A stretch of DNA of 64,000 nucleotides, taken from the NCBI RefSeq assembly GCF_036227205.1, contig NZ_CP109442.1:3286001-3350000 (forward strand). The letters run 5' to 3'. Source of the stretch: Amycolatopsis sp. NBC_01480. GTDB taxonomy: Bacteria > Actinomycetota > Actinomycetes > Mycobacteriales > Pseudonocardiaceae. Each line of letters begins with the position of its first letter. The first letter of the stretch is position 1. The notes beneath the pieces are model-generated. The model made no database searches. It saw only the letters and a list, made by a program, of their open reading frames with translations, and was not told the origin of the DNA. Position numbers and translations under genes: made by a program. This document shows positions 37,346 through 46,064 of this stretch, piece after piece.

Positions 37346-37673
37346 CTCGGTTTCCTTCCATTTCCGCCAGCACGGCGTCGAGCCGGCGGTAGCGCTGTTC
37401 GAACCGGCGGCGGTAGCGCTCGATCCAGCCGTCCATCAGGTCGAACACCTGGGCTTCGAGGCGCACCGGCCGGGGCTGCGGGCCCGGTGGCCTGCTGACG
37501 AGCCCGGCGTCCTCGAGCACCCGCAGGTGTTTGTAGACCGCCTGCAGCGAAATCCGGTACGGCTCGGCCAGCTGGCTCACGGTCGCGTCGCCGTCGGCCA
37601 GCCGGGCCACCATGTCGCGCCGGGTCGGGTCCGCCAGTGCGGCGAAGGTCTGGGACAGCGCGTCCGCGGTCAT
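37278..37673 (-). CDS. ArsR-family HTH transcriptional regulator
   Basis: 131 residues. Winged helix with FAALADPTRRDMVARLADG, VSQLAEPYRISLQAVYKHLRVLEDAGLVSR and a C-terminal dimer helix. There are no metal-binding cysteines, so it is of the SRPBCC-linked type. The normal C-terminal end would be near AVLAEMEGN; the last 22 residues read through into the SRPBCC gene as a Gly/Arg/Asp-rich tail, which suggests a lost stop or small indel. Two palindromic sites lie between it and the divergent PLP gene. Confidence 0.9.
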   Translation of the reverse strand: MTADALSQTFAALADPTRRDMVARLADGDATVSQLAEPYRISLQAVYKHLRVLEDAGLVSRPPGPQPRPVRLEAQVFDLMDGWIERYRRRFEQRYRRLDAVLAEMEGNRDGQDGRGQDRGRSEPAGDPDDA

Positions 37674-37682
37674 CTTCGCTCT

Positions 37683-37704
37683 CTTTCAACTTTGTGGTTG
37701 AAAG
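37683..37704. promoter_or_regulatory. ArsR-type operator, site 1
   Basis: CTTTCAAC-N6-GTTGAAAG, a perfect 8-bp inverted repeat ten bases upstream of the ArsR-type start. It fits autoregulation by the adjacent gene product. Confidence 0.65.
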
Positions 37705-37727
37705 GACCATAGACCGACGGCGGCCGG

Positions 37728-37749
37728 TTTTCAATCTTTTGGTTGAAAG
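37728..37749. promoter_or_regulatory. ArsR-type operator, site 2
   Basis: TTTTCAAT-N6-GTTGAAAG matches site 1 at 18 of 22 positions. It lies 14 bp upstream of the PLP-enzyme start and beside a TACGGT -10 candidate (37751-37756), so the regulator probably controls both directions. Confidence 0.6.
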
Positions 37750-37763
37750 TTACGGTGAGCTGC

Positions 37764-38795
37764 ATGGATGACTGGACTCCGCGCACCCGGGCGATCGCGG
37801 CCGGGCGGCCGCACGGCCCCGGCGAGCCGCTGAACACGCCGATCGTCGCGACGAGCACGTTCGAGGCCGGCGGGGACTCCGTGTACGCGCGGTCGGATGG
37901 GACCGCGACGTGGGCGGCGCTCGAGGAAGCCGTCGGCGCGCTGGAGGGCGGGCGCGCGTTCGCGTTCGCCTCCGGGGTGGCGACGTTGTCCGCGGTCCTG
38001 GACTCCTTGCCGGTCGGGTCGACCGTGGCGGTGCCGACCTTCAGTTACGCCGTCACCCGCGGGGCCTTGCAGCACGCGCAGAAACTCGGGCGGCTCACCG
38101 TCACCGAGCTGGAGCCCACCGACACGCAAGCGTGGATCGACTGCGGCGCCGACCTGTTGTGGCTCGAATCGCCGACGAACCCGACGCTCGACGTGATGGA
38201 CATCGAGACCATTGCGAAGGCCGCGCGCGGACGGGTTGTCGTCGACAACACCTTCGCGACGCCGTTGCACCAGCAGCCGTTGAAGCTGGGCGCCGACGTC
38301 GTGGTGCACAGCGCGACGAAGCTGATCGGCGGCCACAGCGACCTGCTTCTCGGCATCGCCGTGGCGAAGGACGACGCTGTCGCCGAAGAACTGCGTGGGG
38401 CGCGTACGCGCATCGGCACCACACCGGGCGCGCTGGAGGCGTGGCTCGCGTTGCGCGGTCTGCGGACGCTGCCCGTGCGGCTCGCCGAGCAGGAGAAAAC
38501 CGCCGCGCTGCTGGTATCCCGGCTTGCGGAGCACTCCGCCGTCACCAAGGTCCGGTACCCCGGTTTCGGGATGATGGTCGCGTTCGAACTGCCGGACGCC
38601 GAGGCTGCCGACCGCGTGTGCGCGTCGGTCCGGCTGATCCGCTCCGCGACGAGTCTGGGCGGCGTGGAAAGCCTGGTGGAACGGCGCGCGTGGCTGCCGG
38701 GCGAGGAACGCGTGCCCGCCGGGCTGATCCGGTTCAGCGTCGGCCTGGAAGACCCGGAAGACCTCTGGCGCGATCTACTGGCGGCGCTGGGCTGA
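37764..38795 (+). CDS. PLP-dependent trans-sulfuration-type enzyme (Cys/Met metabolism family)
   Basis: 343 residues, slightly short for the family (about 380-400). PTNPTLDVMDI, VVVDNTFATPLHQQPL and VVHSATKLIGGHSD with the PLP lysine are cystathionine gamma-synthase/lyase hallmarks; the C-terminus has SLGGVESLVERR. It could act in methionine or cysteine metabolism or as a C-S lyase. ATG 37764 is followed by MDDWTPRTRAIAAGR; the promoter looks leaderless. Divergent from the ArsR-led operon. Confidence 0.92.
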   Translation: MDDWTPRTRAIAAGRPHGPGEPLNTPIVATSTFEAGGDSVYARSDGTATWAALEEAVGALEGGRAFAFASGVATLSAVLDSLPVGSTVAVPTFSYAVTRGALQHAQKLGRLTVTELEPTDTQAWIDCGADLLWLESPTNPTLDVMDIETIAKAARGRVVVDNTFATPLHQQPLKLGADVVVHSATKLIGGHSDLLLGIAVAKDDAVAEELRGARTRIGTTPGALEAWLALRGLRTLPVRLAEQEKTAALLVSRLAEHSAVTKVRYPGFGMMVAFELPDAEAADRVCASVRLIRSATSLGGVESLVERRAWLPGEERVPAGLIRFSVGLEDPEDLWRDLLAALG

Positions 38796-39029
38796 ATTCC
38801 GTCAACAATTCACCACCATTCGCTGACGGTCCGGAAACTGTTACAGTACAGGTACGAACCCCGGAGTTCCCCAGTTCCGACCCCCTTCATCGCCAGGTCG
38901 GCGGCGTTCGTTACGTTCTTTTACGGTGCTTTTAATCACTGGTCTAAACGTTTCCTTTAAGGACTGCTCCTCCGGCAGGATCAGCGGGCGCGGTGGGGGT
39001 CATCGCGCTTTCTTCTAGGGGAGACCAAT

Positions 39030-39737
39030 TTGAAGAAGACGCTGGGCAGACTCGCGGGCGCCGTGCTCGCGGGCGCCCTGATCAGCCTTGCTGTCACGCC
39101 TTCGGCGCTGGCGCAGGACAACTCGGCGCCTGTGGCGACGACTTCGGAGGCCGCGCCGCCGACGTCGGACGCACCGGCCTCGGACGTGCCGGCACCCGGG
39201 CCGTCCACGGGCCAGTCCACTTCGGACACCCCGACCAGCTCGGGGCAGCCGTCGGACACCGGCACGCCGACGGGCAAGCCGACCGGCACCGGCGGGCCCA
39301 CCAGCACCGGTGAGCCCACGAAGCCGACCAGCTCCCAGCCGGAGACCACCACCCCGGAGGAGCCGTACCAGGACGACATCGCGTACGGCGTCGACCTCGA
39401 CGGCGGCCAGGGCATCTTCGTGATCGCCTGCGCCGCGGGCGAGCCGACCGGCGTTTCGTCGAACGACTTCGACGTCGTCGAGGGCCCGCACCAGGACGAG
39501 ACCGACGGCCGTTACTGGGCCTGGCTCGTGAAGCGCCACGACGGTGCTTCGTTCGACGCCGGCAACGTCACCGCGTTCTGGACCTGCGGTGGCGACAAGG
39601 GCGGCGAGCAGCCGGTCCCGCCGGCGGGCGGCGCGGGCGCGGGTTCCGCGGGCACCACCGGTGGCCACGGCGACTCGCAGGTCAAGTACGCCCCCAAGGG
39701 CGGCGTCGAGACCGGCTTCGGCGGCATGGCCGCCTGA
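39030..39737 (+). CDS. Secreted Ser/Thr/Pro-rich protein with C-terminal sortase-associated motif
   Basis: 235 residues from a TTG start (GGGGAG upstream). Signal peptide ends near SALA-QDN. A Thr/Ser/Pro-rich stretch (about 30-110) leads to a compact domain with two cysteines (IACAAG, WTCGG). The C-terminus QVKYAPKGGVETGFGGMAA contains the QVxxxPxGGVxTG pattern seen in proteins coded beside class F sortases. There is no hydrophobic anchor or positive tail, so standard LPxTG attachment is not expected. The 234-bp spacer upstream holds AT-rich promoter-like sequence. Coupled to the sortase by TGATG. Confidence 0.82.
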   Translation: MKKTLGRLAGAVLAGALISLAVTPSALAQDNSAPVATTSEAAPPTSDAPASDVPAPGPSTGQSTSDTPTSSGQPSDTGTPTGKPTGTGGPTSTGEPTKPTSSQPETTTPEEPYQDDIAYGVDLDGGQGIFVIACAAGEPTGVSSNDFDVVEGPHQDETDGRYWAWLVKRHDGASFDAGNVTAFWTCGGDKGGEQPVPPAGGAGAGSAGTTGGHGDSQVKYAPKGGVETGFGGMAA

Positions 39738-40324
39738 TGACCAGGAAGTACGGGCAGGGCGCCGCGCTCGCGGGCGCCCTGCTCCTTTCCCTCACGCTGA
39801 GCGCTTGCGGCTCGGACGCCCCGGCGCCCGCCGCGAAGCCCCCGGCGTCGGTGCCGGTGACCAAGCCGTTTGTCGGGCTGCGGCCGACGTCGGTGGAGAT
39901 CCCGAAGATCGGCGCGAAGTCCTCGCTGATCACCGTGCTGCCCAACAAGGACGGGCAGATCTCGGTGCCGTCGGTGAAAACGCCGATGCAGGCCGCCTGG
40001 TACCGCCTCTCGCCCGTGCCGGGTGACGTCGGGCCGGCGATCGTGCTCGGGCACGTCGACGGCAACCACCAGCCGGGCATCTTCTACAAGCTCAAGGACG
40101 TCAGCCCCGGCGACGAGGTCGACATCGAGCGCAGTGACGGCAAGAAGCTGAAGTTCGTGGTCGACCACAAGGACGAGGTCCCCAAGGACACGTTCCCGAC
40201 GCAGGCGGTGTTCGGCAACTCCGACAAGCCGCAGCTGCGGCTGATCACCTGCGGCGGGGTGTTCGACCACGCCGAGCACAGTTACAAGGACAACATCGTG
40301 GTGTACGCCAACCTCGTCTCCTGA
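39737..40324 (+). CDS. Class F sortase, predicted lipoprotein
   Basis: 195 residues. The N-terminus LLLSLTLSACGSD is a lipobox, so the enzyme is probably a lipoprotein and not a transmembrane protein. The sortase fold follows with IPKIGAKSSL, His106 in VLGHVDG and Cys172 in LRLITCGG, and a final arginine-region strand. Class F sortases are common in actinomycetes and their substrates are poorly known; the upstream secreted protein is the obvious candidate. Confidence 0.9.
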   Translation: MTRKYGQGAALAGALLLSLTLSACGSDAPAPAAKPPASVPVTKPFVGLRPTSVEIPKIGAKSSLITVLPNKDGQISVPSVKTPMQAAWYRLSPVPGDVGPAIVLGHVDGNHQPGIFYKLKDVSPGDEVDIERSDGKKLKFVVDHKDEVPKDTFPTQAVFGNSDKPQLRLITCGGVFDHAEHSYKDNIVVYANLVS

Positions 40325-40327
40325 GTG

Positions 40328-40373
40328 CTCGTGAGTGTTCATGACGGTTAGAACCGGCATGAACACTCACGAG
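40328..40373. terminator. Convergent-junction palindrome, copy 2 (bidirectional terminator candidate)
   Basis: 46 bp with the same arms (CTCGTGAGTGTTCATG) and GGTTAGAACC centre as the element at 8586-8631; the internal mismatch is A/G in place of C/T. It begins 4 bp after the sortase stop and ends at the base before the stop of the convergent FadR-type gene. Confidence 0.75.
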
Positions 40374-41108
40374 TCAGAGCAGGGGAGTGAGCAGGGCGCG
40401 CCGGTCTTCCGGCACGTACTCCACGTAGTTGTCGTACAGAGCCTGACGCGCGAGCCGCGCCGCCGACGCACCGTCGGCGGCGCGGACCGCTTCCAGCACC
40501 TCCGCGTGGTGCCGCAGCCAGGTCTCCATCAGCGACGTCCGGTCGGGCGCGTGGGAGAGCTTGTCCTCGATCAGCTCCAGGACCACCCCGCGCACCACCT
40601 CGCCGCTCACCACCAGCAGCGGGTTGCGTGACGTGCGCGCGATGGCGTCGTGGAACGCGACGTCCGCGCGGCTGAACTCCGCGTAGCCGTCGGCCGCGGC
40701 CATCGCCGCCAGCGCCGCATCCAAAGTGGACAGGTCGGCGTCCGTGCGCAGCTGGGCCGCGAGCAGGTGCGAGGAACCGTCCAGCACCATCCGGAACTGC
40801 AGCAGCTCCGCCAGCCCGACGTGTTCGGCGCGCGCGAGCCGGTGCATCGAACGCTGCAGCGCACCCGGCGAGGCCGCCAGCACCTCCGGCCCACGCGGAT
40901 CCCCGGGGCGCGACCGGATCAGCTCGGCCGCCTGCAACACCCGCAGTGCCTCCCGCACCGTCGAACGGCCGACGCCGAACTGCGTCATCAGCTCGCGCTC
41001 ACCGGGCAGCCGCTCACCGGGCTTGAGGCGCCCGCTGTACACGGCCTCCTCGATCTGCGCCACGATCCGCGCGTACGCGTGCACGGGCGCCACCGGCTCG
41101 AACTGCAT
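40374..41108 (-). CDS. GntR-family regulator, FadR/FCD subfamily
   Basis: 244 residues. N-terminal winged helix with LKPGERLPGERELMTQFGVGRSTVREALRVLQAAELI; C-terminal all-helical FCD ligand domain with FRMVLDG and FHDAIARTSRNP, which supplies metal and ligand residues. Divergent from the peptide-type ABC operon with an FadR-type palindrome in between, so it most likely represses that operon until a catabolite binds. Confidence 0.93.
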   Translation of the reverse strand: MQFEPVAPVHAYARIVAQIEEAVYSGRLKPGERLPGERELMTQFGVGRSTVREALRVLQAAELIRSRPGDPRGPEVLAASPGALQRSMHRLARAEHVGLAELLQFRMVLDGSSHLLAAQLRTDADLSTLDAALAAMAAADGYAEFSRADVAFHDAIARTSRNPLLVVSGEVVRGVVLELIEDKLSHAPDRTSLMETWLRHHAEVLEAVRAADGASAARLARQALYDNYVEYVPEDRRALLTPLL

Positions 41109-41147
41109 CCCTTGACCTCGACGTCGTCTGGTGCGAACCTCTGGGCT

Positions 41148-41162
41148 ACTGGTCAGACCAGT
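41148..41162. promoter_or_regulatory. FadR-type operator upstream of the ABC-importer operon
   Basis: Perfect palindrome ACTGGTC-A-GACCAGT. The core TGGTCAGACCA fits the FadR-subfamily consensus TnGTnnnACnA. It lies 39 bp upstream of the regulator and 19 bp upstream of the substrate-binding protein start. Confidence 0.8.
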
Positions 41163-41181
41163 GTACCGAGCAGGAGGCGGA

Positions 41182-42672
41182 ATGAAAGGCCGGATTCATG
41201 CCGCAGCACTGGCACTGCTGCTTGTCGTGTCCGGCTGCTCGGCGGGGTCCAGCGCGAGTGTGGCGAGCGGCCCGGACACGCTGTCGGTCGGCTTCACGGC
41301 CGAGCCCGCGAGCTTCGACTTCACCCACGCCGACGGCGCCGCCATCCCGCAAGCCTTGCTGTACAACGTCTACGAAGGCCTGGTGAAGCTCGACGCGAGC
41401 GGGCACGTCGTGCCGCTGCTCGCCAAGTCGTGGACCATCAGCCCGGACCGGAAGACCTACGACTTCCAGCTCCAGCCCGGCGTGAAGTTCAGCAACGGCG
41501 CGCCGTTCACCGCCGCCGACGTCAAGTTCTCGCTGCTGCGCGTGAAGACCGACTGGACGATCTCGGTCAAGTCCGCGATGGACGTGGTCGACCACGTGGA
41601 CGTCGTCTCGCCCGAGCACGCGCGGGTGGTGCTGGCCAAGCCCAGCAACGGCTGGCTGTTCAGCCTGACCAGCCGGATCGGCGCGATGTTCAGCCCCACC
41701 GGCGTCGCCGACCTGGCGAACAAGCCGGTCGGCACCGGACCGTACGAGGTGGCGAGCCGGCGGCGCGGCGACTCCATCGTGCTGCAGGAGAACCCGGCGT
41801 ACTGGGGCCGCAAACCCGCGTACCGCACCGTGGTGCTCAAGTACATCGCCGACCCGACCGCGCTCAACAACGCGCTGCTCAGCAACGGCATCGACGTGAT
41901 CTCGTCGCTCACCTCGGCCGATTCGATCCTGCAGTTCCAGGGCGACACCCGGTTCACGGTGGTGCAGGGCACCACGAACAGCGAGGTCACGCTCGCGTTC
42001 AACAACAAGCGCGCGCCGTTGAACGACACCCGCGTGCGCCAGGCGCTGACCTACGCGATCGACCGGAAAGCCGTGCTGGACCTGGTCTTCAACGGTCGAG
42101 GCACGCTGATCGGCAGCATGGTCCCGCCGACCGACCCGTGGTACGAGGACCTGTCGAAGGTCTACCCGTACGACCCGGGGAAGGCGAAGCAGCTGCTCGC
42201 GCAGGCCAGCGTGAAGAACCTCAACCTGCGGCTGCGGATCCCGAACCTGCCGTACGCGGTGTCGGCCGCGCAGGTCGTGCAGTCGCAGCTGGCCGAGGTC
42301 GGGGTGGGGACCACGATCGAGACGCTCGACTTCCCGGCCGTGTGGCTCAAGCAGGTGTTCACCGACCACGACTACGACCTGTCGATCGTCCAGCACGTCG
42401 AGGCGCGCGACATCACCACGTTCGGCAAGCCGAGCTACTACTGGGGCTACGACAGCAAACGCGTCCAGCAGCTGCTCGCCGAGGCGGACAGCGGCACCAC
42501 GGAACAGCAGGTCGCCGACATGAAGCTGGTCGCGCGCCAGCTCAACACCGACGCGGCCGCGGACTGGCTCTTCCTCTTCCCCAACGTGATCGTCGCGAAG
42601 ACCAAGGTGACGGGCTTCGCGCCGAACCAGGTCAGCGAATCCTTCGACCTCACCGGATTGAGGCCGCGATGA
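41182..42672 (+). CDS. ABC transporter substrate-binding lipoprotein (SBP_bac_5/DppA type)
   Basis: 496 residues from ATG 41182 with AGGAGGCGG upstream. The lipobox VVSGCSAG gives a lipid anchor. YEGLVKLDASGHVVPLLAKSW, YDFQLQPGVKFSNGAPFTAADVKFSL and RVRQALTYAIDRKAV are the family 5 solute-binding hallmarks. Binds the imported peptide, opine or amide-like solute. First gene of an operon running through 49641. Confidence 0.94.
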   Translation: MKGRIHAAALALLLVVSGCSAGSSASVASGPDTLSVGFTAEPASFDFTHADGAAIPQALLYNVYEGLVKLDASGHVVPLLAKSWTISPDRKTYDFQLQPGVKFSNGAPFTAADVKFSLLRVKTDWTISVKSAMDVVDHVDVVSPEHARVVLAKPSNGWLFSLTSRIGAMFSPTGVADLANKPVGTGPYEVASRRRGDSIVLQENPAYWGRKPAYRTVVLKYIADPTALNNALLSNGIDVISSLTSADSILQFQGDTRFTVVQGTTNSEVTLAFNNKRAPLNDTRVRQALTYAIDRKAVLDLVFNGRGTLIGSMVPPTDPWYEDLSKVYPYDPGKAKQLLAQASVKNLNLRLRIPNLPYAVSAAQVVQSQLAEVGVGTTIETLDFPAVWLKQVFTDHDYDLSIVQHVEARDITTFGKPSYYWGYDSKRVQQLLAEADSGTTEQQVADMKLVARQLNTDAAADWLFLFPNVIVAKTKVTGFAPNQVSESFDLTGLRPR

Positions 42673-43613
42673 CCGTGAAGGTGCTGCGGCGAGTGCTGAT
42701 CCTGGTGGTCAGCCTGCTCGTCGCGTCGATCGTGGTGTTCCTGTTCATGGCCGTGCTGCCCGGCGACCCGGCGCAGGTGGCGCTCGGCGTCAACGCGACG
42801 CCGGCGCTGCTCGCGAAGACGCGCGCGGAGTTCGGCATCGACCAGCCGCTGGTCACGCAGTACCTGCGCTGGATCGGCGGCGTGCTGCACGGCGACTTCG
42901 GCCGTTCGTACGTGACGCGCGACGCCATCGGGCCGCAGCTGCTCGACCGGCTCGGCGTGACGCTGTGGCTGGTCGGCGCGGGCATGGTCGTGGCGCTGGT
43001 GATCGCGGTCCCGGTGGGGACCTTCGCGGCCGTCCGGCATCGGAAACCCAGCGGTGTCACGGTTTCCGGGCTCTCGCAGATCGGCGTCGCGATCCCCGCG
43101 TTCCTCGCCGGGATCATCCTGGTGCAGATCTTCGCCGTGCAGCTGCGCTGGCTGCCCAGCGGCGGGTGGACGCCGCCGGACCAGAATCTGGGCGAGTTCC
43201 TGCGCGGGCTCGTGCTGCCCGCGCTGTCGCTCGGCCTGGTGCAGGGCGCGGTGCTCACGCGGTACGTCCGCTCGGCCGTGCTCGACACGCTCGGCCAGGA
43301 CTACCTGCGCACCGCGCGGTCCAAGGGCCTGCTGCCGGGGCAGGCGCTGTTCCGGCACGGGCTGCGCAACGCGTCGGTCCCGGTGGTCACCGTGCTCGGC
43401 CTGCAACTGGCGACGCTGCTGATCGGCGCGGTGGTGGTGGAGCGCGTGTTCGTGCTGCCGGGCCTGGGCAGCCTGCTGCTGGACGCCGTCTCCTCGCGCG
43501 ATCTGCTCACCGTGCAAGGGATCGTGCTGGTGCTCGTGGCCGGGGTGCTGCTGGTGAACTTCGTGGTGGACGTCCTCTACACGGTGCTCGACCCGAGGCT
43601 GCGGGGTTCGTGA
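42669..43613 (+). CDS. ABC transporter permease (DppB type)
   Basis: 314 residues, six membrane helices, N-terminal FLFMAVLPGDPAQVALG and FGIDQPLVTQYLRW typical of DppB/OppB, and the EAA loop DYLRTARSKGLLPGQALFRHGLRNA. ATGA overlap with the binding-protein gene. Confidence 0.95.
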   Translation: MTVKVLRRVLILVVSLLVASIVVFLFMAVLPGDPAQVALGVNATPALLAKTRAEFGIDQPLVTQYLRWIGGVLHGDFGRSYVTRDAIGPQLLDRLGVTLWLVGAGMVVALVIAVPVGTFAAVRHRKPSGVTVSGLSQIGVAIPAFLAGIILVQIFAVQLRWLPSGGWTPPDQNLGEFLRGLVLPALSLGLVQGAVLTRYVRSAVLDTLGQDYLRTARSKGLLPGQALFRHGLRNASVPVVTVLGLQLATLLIGAVVVERVFVLPGLGSLLLDAVSSRDLLTVQGIVLVLVAGVLLVNFVVDVLYTVLDPRLRGS

Positions 43614-44431
43614 TGAAAACACGCAACGGGAACCTCGTGGTGGGCGGCGTGCTGGTCGCGCTGGTGGTGCTGGCCGCGCTGGTGTCGTTCGCCTGGACGC
43701 CGTACGACCCGGTGCAGGTCGACGCGCCGGACCGGCTGCTCGGCTTCAGCGGCTCGCACCTGTTCGGCACCGACAAGTTCGGCCGCGACGTGTTCAGCCA
43801 GGTCATGGTCGGCGCGCGCACCACGCTGTACGTCGGGGTGGTGGCGGTCGGCATCGCCGCGGTGATCGGGACGCCGCTGGGCGTGCTGGCGGGGCTGGCG
43901 CCGCGCTGGCTCGGCGAGTTCGTGATGCGGGTGAACGACCTGGTGCTCGCGTTTCCCGCACTGCTGTTGGCGATCATGTTCGGCGCGGTGTTCGGCGCCG
44001 ACACGCTCACGGCCATGGTGGCGATCGGCATCGCGACCATCCCGTCGTTCGCCCGGATCGCGCGGTCCGGCACGTTGCAGATCAGCAGCAGCGAGTACGT
44101 GCTGGCGGCGCGTTCGGCCGGCCGGTCGCGGCTGAGCATCGCCGCGCGCCACGTGCTGCCGAACATCTCCGGCCTGCTGATCGTGCAGGCGTCGGTGTCG
44201 TTCGCGATCGCCGTGCTGGCCGAGGCGGCGCTGTCGTTCCTCGGCTTCGGCACCCGGCCGCCGACGCCGTCGTGGGGGCGGATGCTGCAGGAGTCGCAGG
44301 AATTGCTCACGGCGCACCCGCGGCTGGCGCTGGTGCCCGGCATCGCGATCGCCGTGGCCGTGCTCGGGTTCAACCTCCTGGGCGACGGCCTGCGCGACCG
44401 CCTCGACCCGCGATTGGCGGTCCGCGCATGA
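43613..44431 (+). CDS. ABC transporter permease (DppC type)
   Basis: 272 residues. YDPVQVDAPDRLLGFSGSHLFGTDKFGRDVFSQVMVGARTTL is the DppC periplasmic signature region; the EAA loop is SEYVLAARSAGRSRLSIAARHVLPN. TGATG overlap with the preceding gene. Confidence 0.95.
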   Translation: MKTRNGNLVVGGVLVALVVLAALVSFAWTPYDPVQVDAPDRLLGFSGSHLFGTDKFGRDVFSQVMVGARTTLYVGVVAVGIAAVIGTPLGVLAGLAPRWLGEFVMRVNDLVLAFPALLLAIMFGAVFGADTLTAMVAIGIATIPSFARIARSGTLQISSSEYVLAARSAGRSRLSIAARHVLPNISGLLIVQASVSFAIAVLAEAALSFLGFGTRPPTPSWGRMLQESQELLTAHPRLALVPGIAIAVAVLGFNLLGDGLRDRLDPRLAVRA

Positions 44432-45228
44432 CGCTGGCGGTGGAGCACCTGCGGGTCGCGGACCTGGTGCGCGACGTGTCGTTCGAGATCGGCGCCGGCG
44501 AGCGCGTCGGGCTGATCGGCGAGTCCGGCTCCGGGAAGTCGCTCACCGCGTTGTCGGTGATGGGGCTGCTGCCGGACGAGCTGTCCGCGTCCGGTTCCGT
44601 GCGGCTGAACGGGAAAGAGCTGCTGGGAGCGTCCGAAAAGGATCTTTCACGGCTGCGCGGCAACGGATTGTCGATGGTCTTCCAGGAGCCGATGACGGCG
44701 CTGAACCCGGTGATGCGCGTCGGACGGCAGGTCACCGAGCCGTTCCGGGTGCACGGCCGCCGCGGCCGGTCCGCCGAGGAGCTGCTGGCCGCCGTCGGGC
44801 TGCCCGGCACGGCACGCGCGTATCCGCATCAGCTTTCCGGCGGTCAGCGGCAGCGGGTGGTGCTCGCGATGGCGCTGGCCACCGACCCGTCGCTGCTGAT
44901 CTGCGACGAGCCGACCACGGCGCTCGACGTCACCGTGCAGGCCCAGATCCTCGCCCTGATCCGGAGTTCGCTGCCCGCCGAGAGCGCCCTGCTGTTCATC
45001 ACGCACGACCTCGCGGTGGTCGCGTCGGTCTGCGAGCGGGTGCTGGTGATGCTGGACGGCGAGATCGTCGAGCACGGTTCCACCCGCTCGGTGCTGACGG
45101 CGCCAAAGCATGAGTACACGCGGCGGCTGCTGGACGCTTCGGATCTCGAGGCAGTTGGGGGGTCCAGGGGGGCTCGTCCCCCGGCCGGGGCCTGGGGCTC
45201 GGCCCCAGAGGACGGAGCACGGCGATGA
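44428..45228 (+). CDS. ABC transporter ATP-binding protein (DppD type) with repeat-derived C-terminus
   Basis: 266 residues. Walker [12 protein letters not shown]-loop [11 protein letters not shown], signature LSGGQRQR, Walker [13 protein letters not shown] and H-loop ITHDL are intact. The last 25 residues (from about [10 protein letters not shown]) are encoded by a GC-rich repeat element, replacing the usual C-terminal oligopeptide-transporter extension. The protein is shorter than typical DppD (about 320-330). Confidence 0.93.
   Translation: MTLAVEHLRVADLVRDVSFEIGAGERVGLIGESGSGKSLTALSVMGLLPDELSASGSVRLNGKELLGASEKDLSRLRGNGLSMVFQEPMTALNPVMRVGRQVTEPFRVHGRRGRSAEELLAAVGLPGTARAYPHQLSGGQRQRVVLAMALATDPSLLICDEPTTALDVTVQAQILALIRSSLPAESALLFITHDLAVVASVCERVLVMLDGEIVEHGSTRSVLTAPKHEYTRRLLDASDLEAVGGSRGARPPAGAWGSAPEDGARR
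45155..45206. repeat. GC-rich palindromic element, copy 1 (inside dppD-like 3' end)
   Basis: A 52-bp element (starting TTGGGGGGTCCAGGGGGGCT) that is the imperfect reverse complement of 45984-46035. Internal palindromes GGGG..CCCC give a strong hairpin. It is translated as the ATPase C-terminus. Confidence 0.75.
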
Positions 45229-46064
45229 GCGCGTTGATCGAGGTCCGCGACCTGGAACGGCGCTATGCCCGGCGTGACGTGCACGCGTTGCGCGGGGTGA
45301 GCTTCGACGTCGAGGCCGGGCAACGGTTCGGCGTGGTCGGCGAGTCCGGCTCGGGCAAGTCCACCCTGGTCCGGCTGCTGGCCGCGCTGGACCGGCCGAC
45401 CGCGGGCACGGTGTCGTTCCAGGGCCGGCGGATCGACGACCAGCCCGAGCGTCGGCTGGGGTTTCTGCGGTCGGAGCTGCAGATCGTCTTCCAGGACCCG
45501 ATGGGCTCGCTGGACCCGCGGATGCGTGTCCGCGACATCGTCTCCGAGCCGCTGGGCCATCGTGACCCCGCGCGCGTCGCGGAATTGCTCGACGCCGTCG
45601 GGCTGCCCGCCGAGGCGGCCATGCGGTACCCGCACCAGTTTTCCGGCGGCCAGCGGCAGCGGATCTCGATCGCCCGGGCGCTCGCGCCGAGCCCGCGCGT
45701 GCTGCTCGCGGACGAGCCGGTGAGCGCGCTGGACGTCTCCGTGCGCGCGCAGATCCTCGACCTGCTGGCGCGGCTGGTCGCGGAGTATTCGCTGACGCTG
45801 GTGTTCGTGTCCCACGACCTCGGCGTGGTGCGCCACGTGTGTGACCGCGTCGCGGTGATGCGGCGCGGAGAGATCGTCGAGATCGGCGACGTGGAGGAGG
45901 TCTACGACGCGCCGAAGCACGAGTACACCCGCGAGCTGCTGGCGGCCGCGCCGAACCTGCGCGCCGAGCTGGCTGCGCTTTCCGGGGTCGAACCCCGGAC
46001 CCCAGCCGGGGGACAAGCCCCCCTGGACCCCCCAAAGGCTGGAGGAGGAGACAGCGATGCCTGA
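45225..46064 (+). CDS. ABC transporter ATP-binding protein (DppF type) with repeat-derived C-terminus
   Basis: 279 residues. Walker [12 protein letters not shown]-loop [13 protein letters not shown], signature FSGGQRQR, Walker [12 protein letters not shown]. The final part ([17 protein letters not shown]) is coded by the second copy of the palindromic element. Energises the importer together with the DppD-type subunit. Four-base overlap with the upstream gene and 8-base overlap with the aldehyde dehydrogenase gene. Confidence 0.93.
   Translation: MSALIEVRDLERRYARRDVHALRGVSFDVEAGQRFGVVGESGSGKSTLVRLLAALDRPTAGTVSFQGRRIDDQPERRLGFLRSELQIVFQDPMGSLDPRMRVRDIVSEPLGHRDPARVAELLDAVGLPAEAAMRYPHQFSGGQRQRISIARALAPSPRVLLADEPVSALDVSVRAQILDLLARLVAEYSLTLVFVSHDLGVVRHVCDRVAVMRRGEIVEIGDVEEVYDAPKHEYTRELLAAAPNLRAELAALSGVEPRTPAGGQAPLDPPKAGGGDSDA
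45984..46035. repeat. GC-rich palindromic element, copy 2 (inside dppF-like 3' end)
   Basis: 52 bp, in inverted orientation to copy 1 about 780 bp upstream, ending in CCCCCCTGGACCCCCCAA. Both copies lie at the extreme 3' ends of paralogous ATPase genes. Confidence 0.75.
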
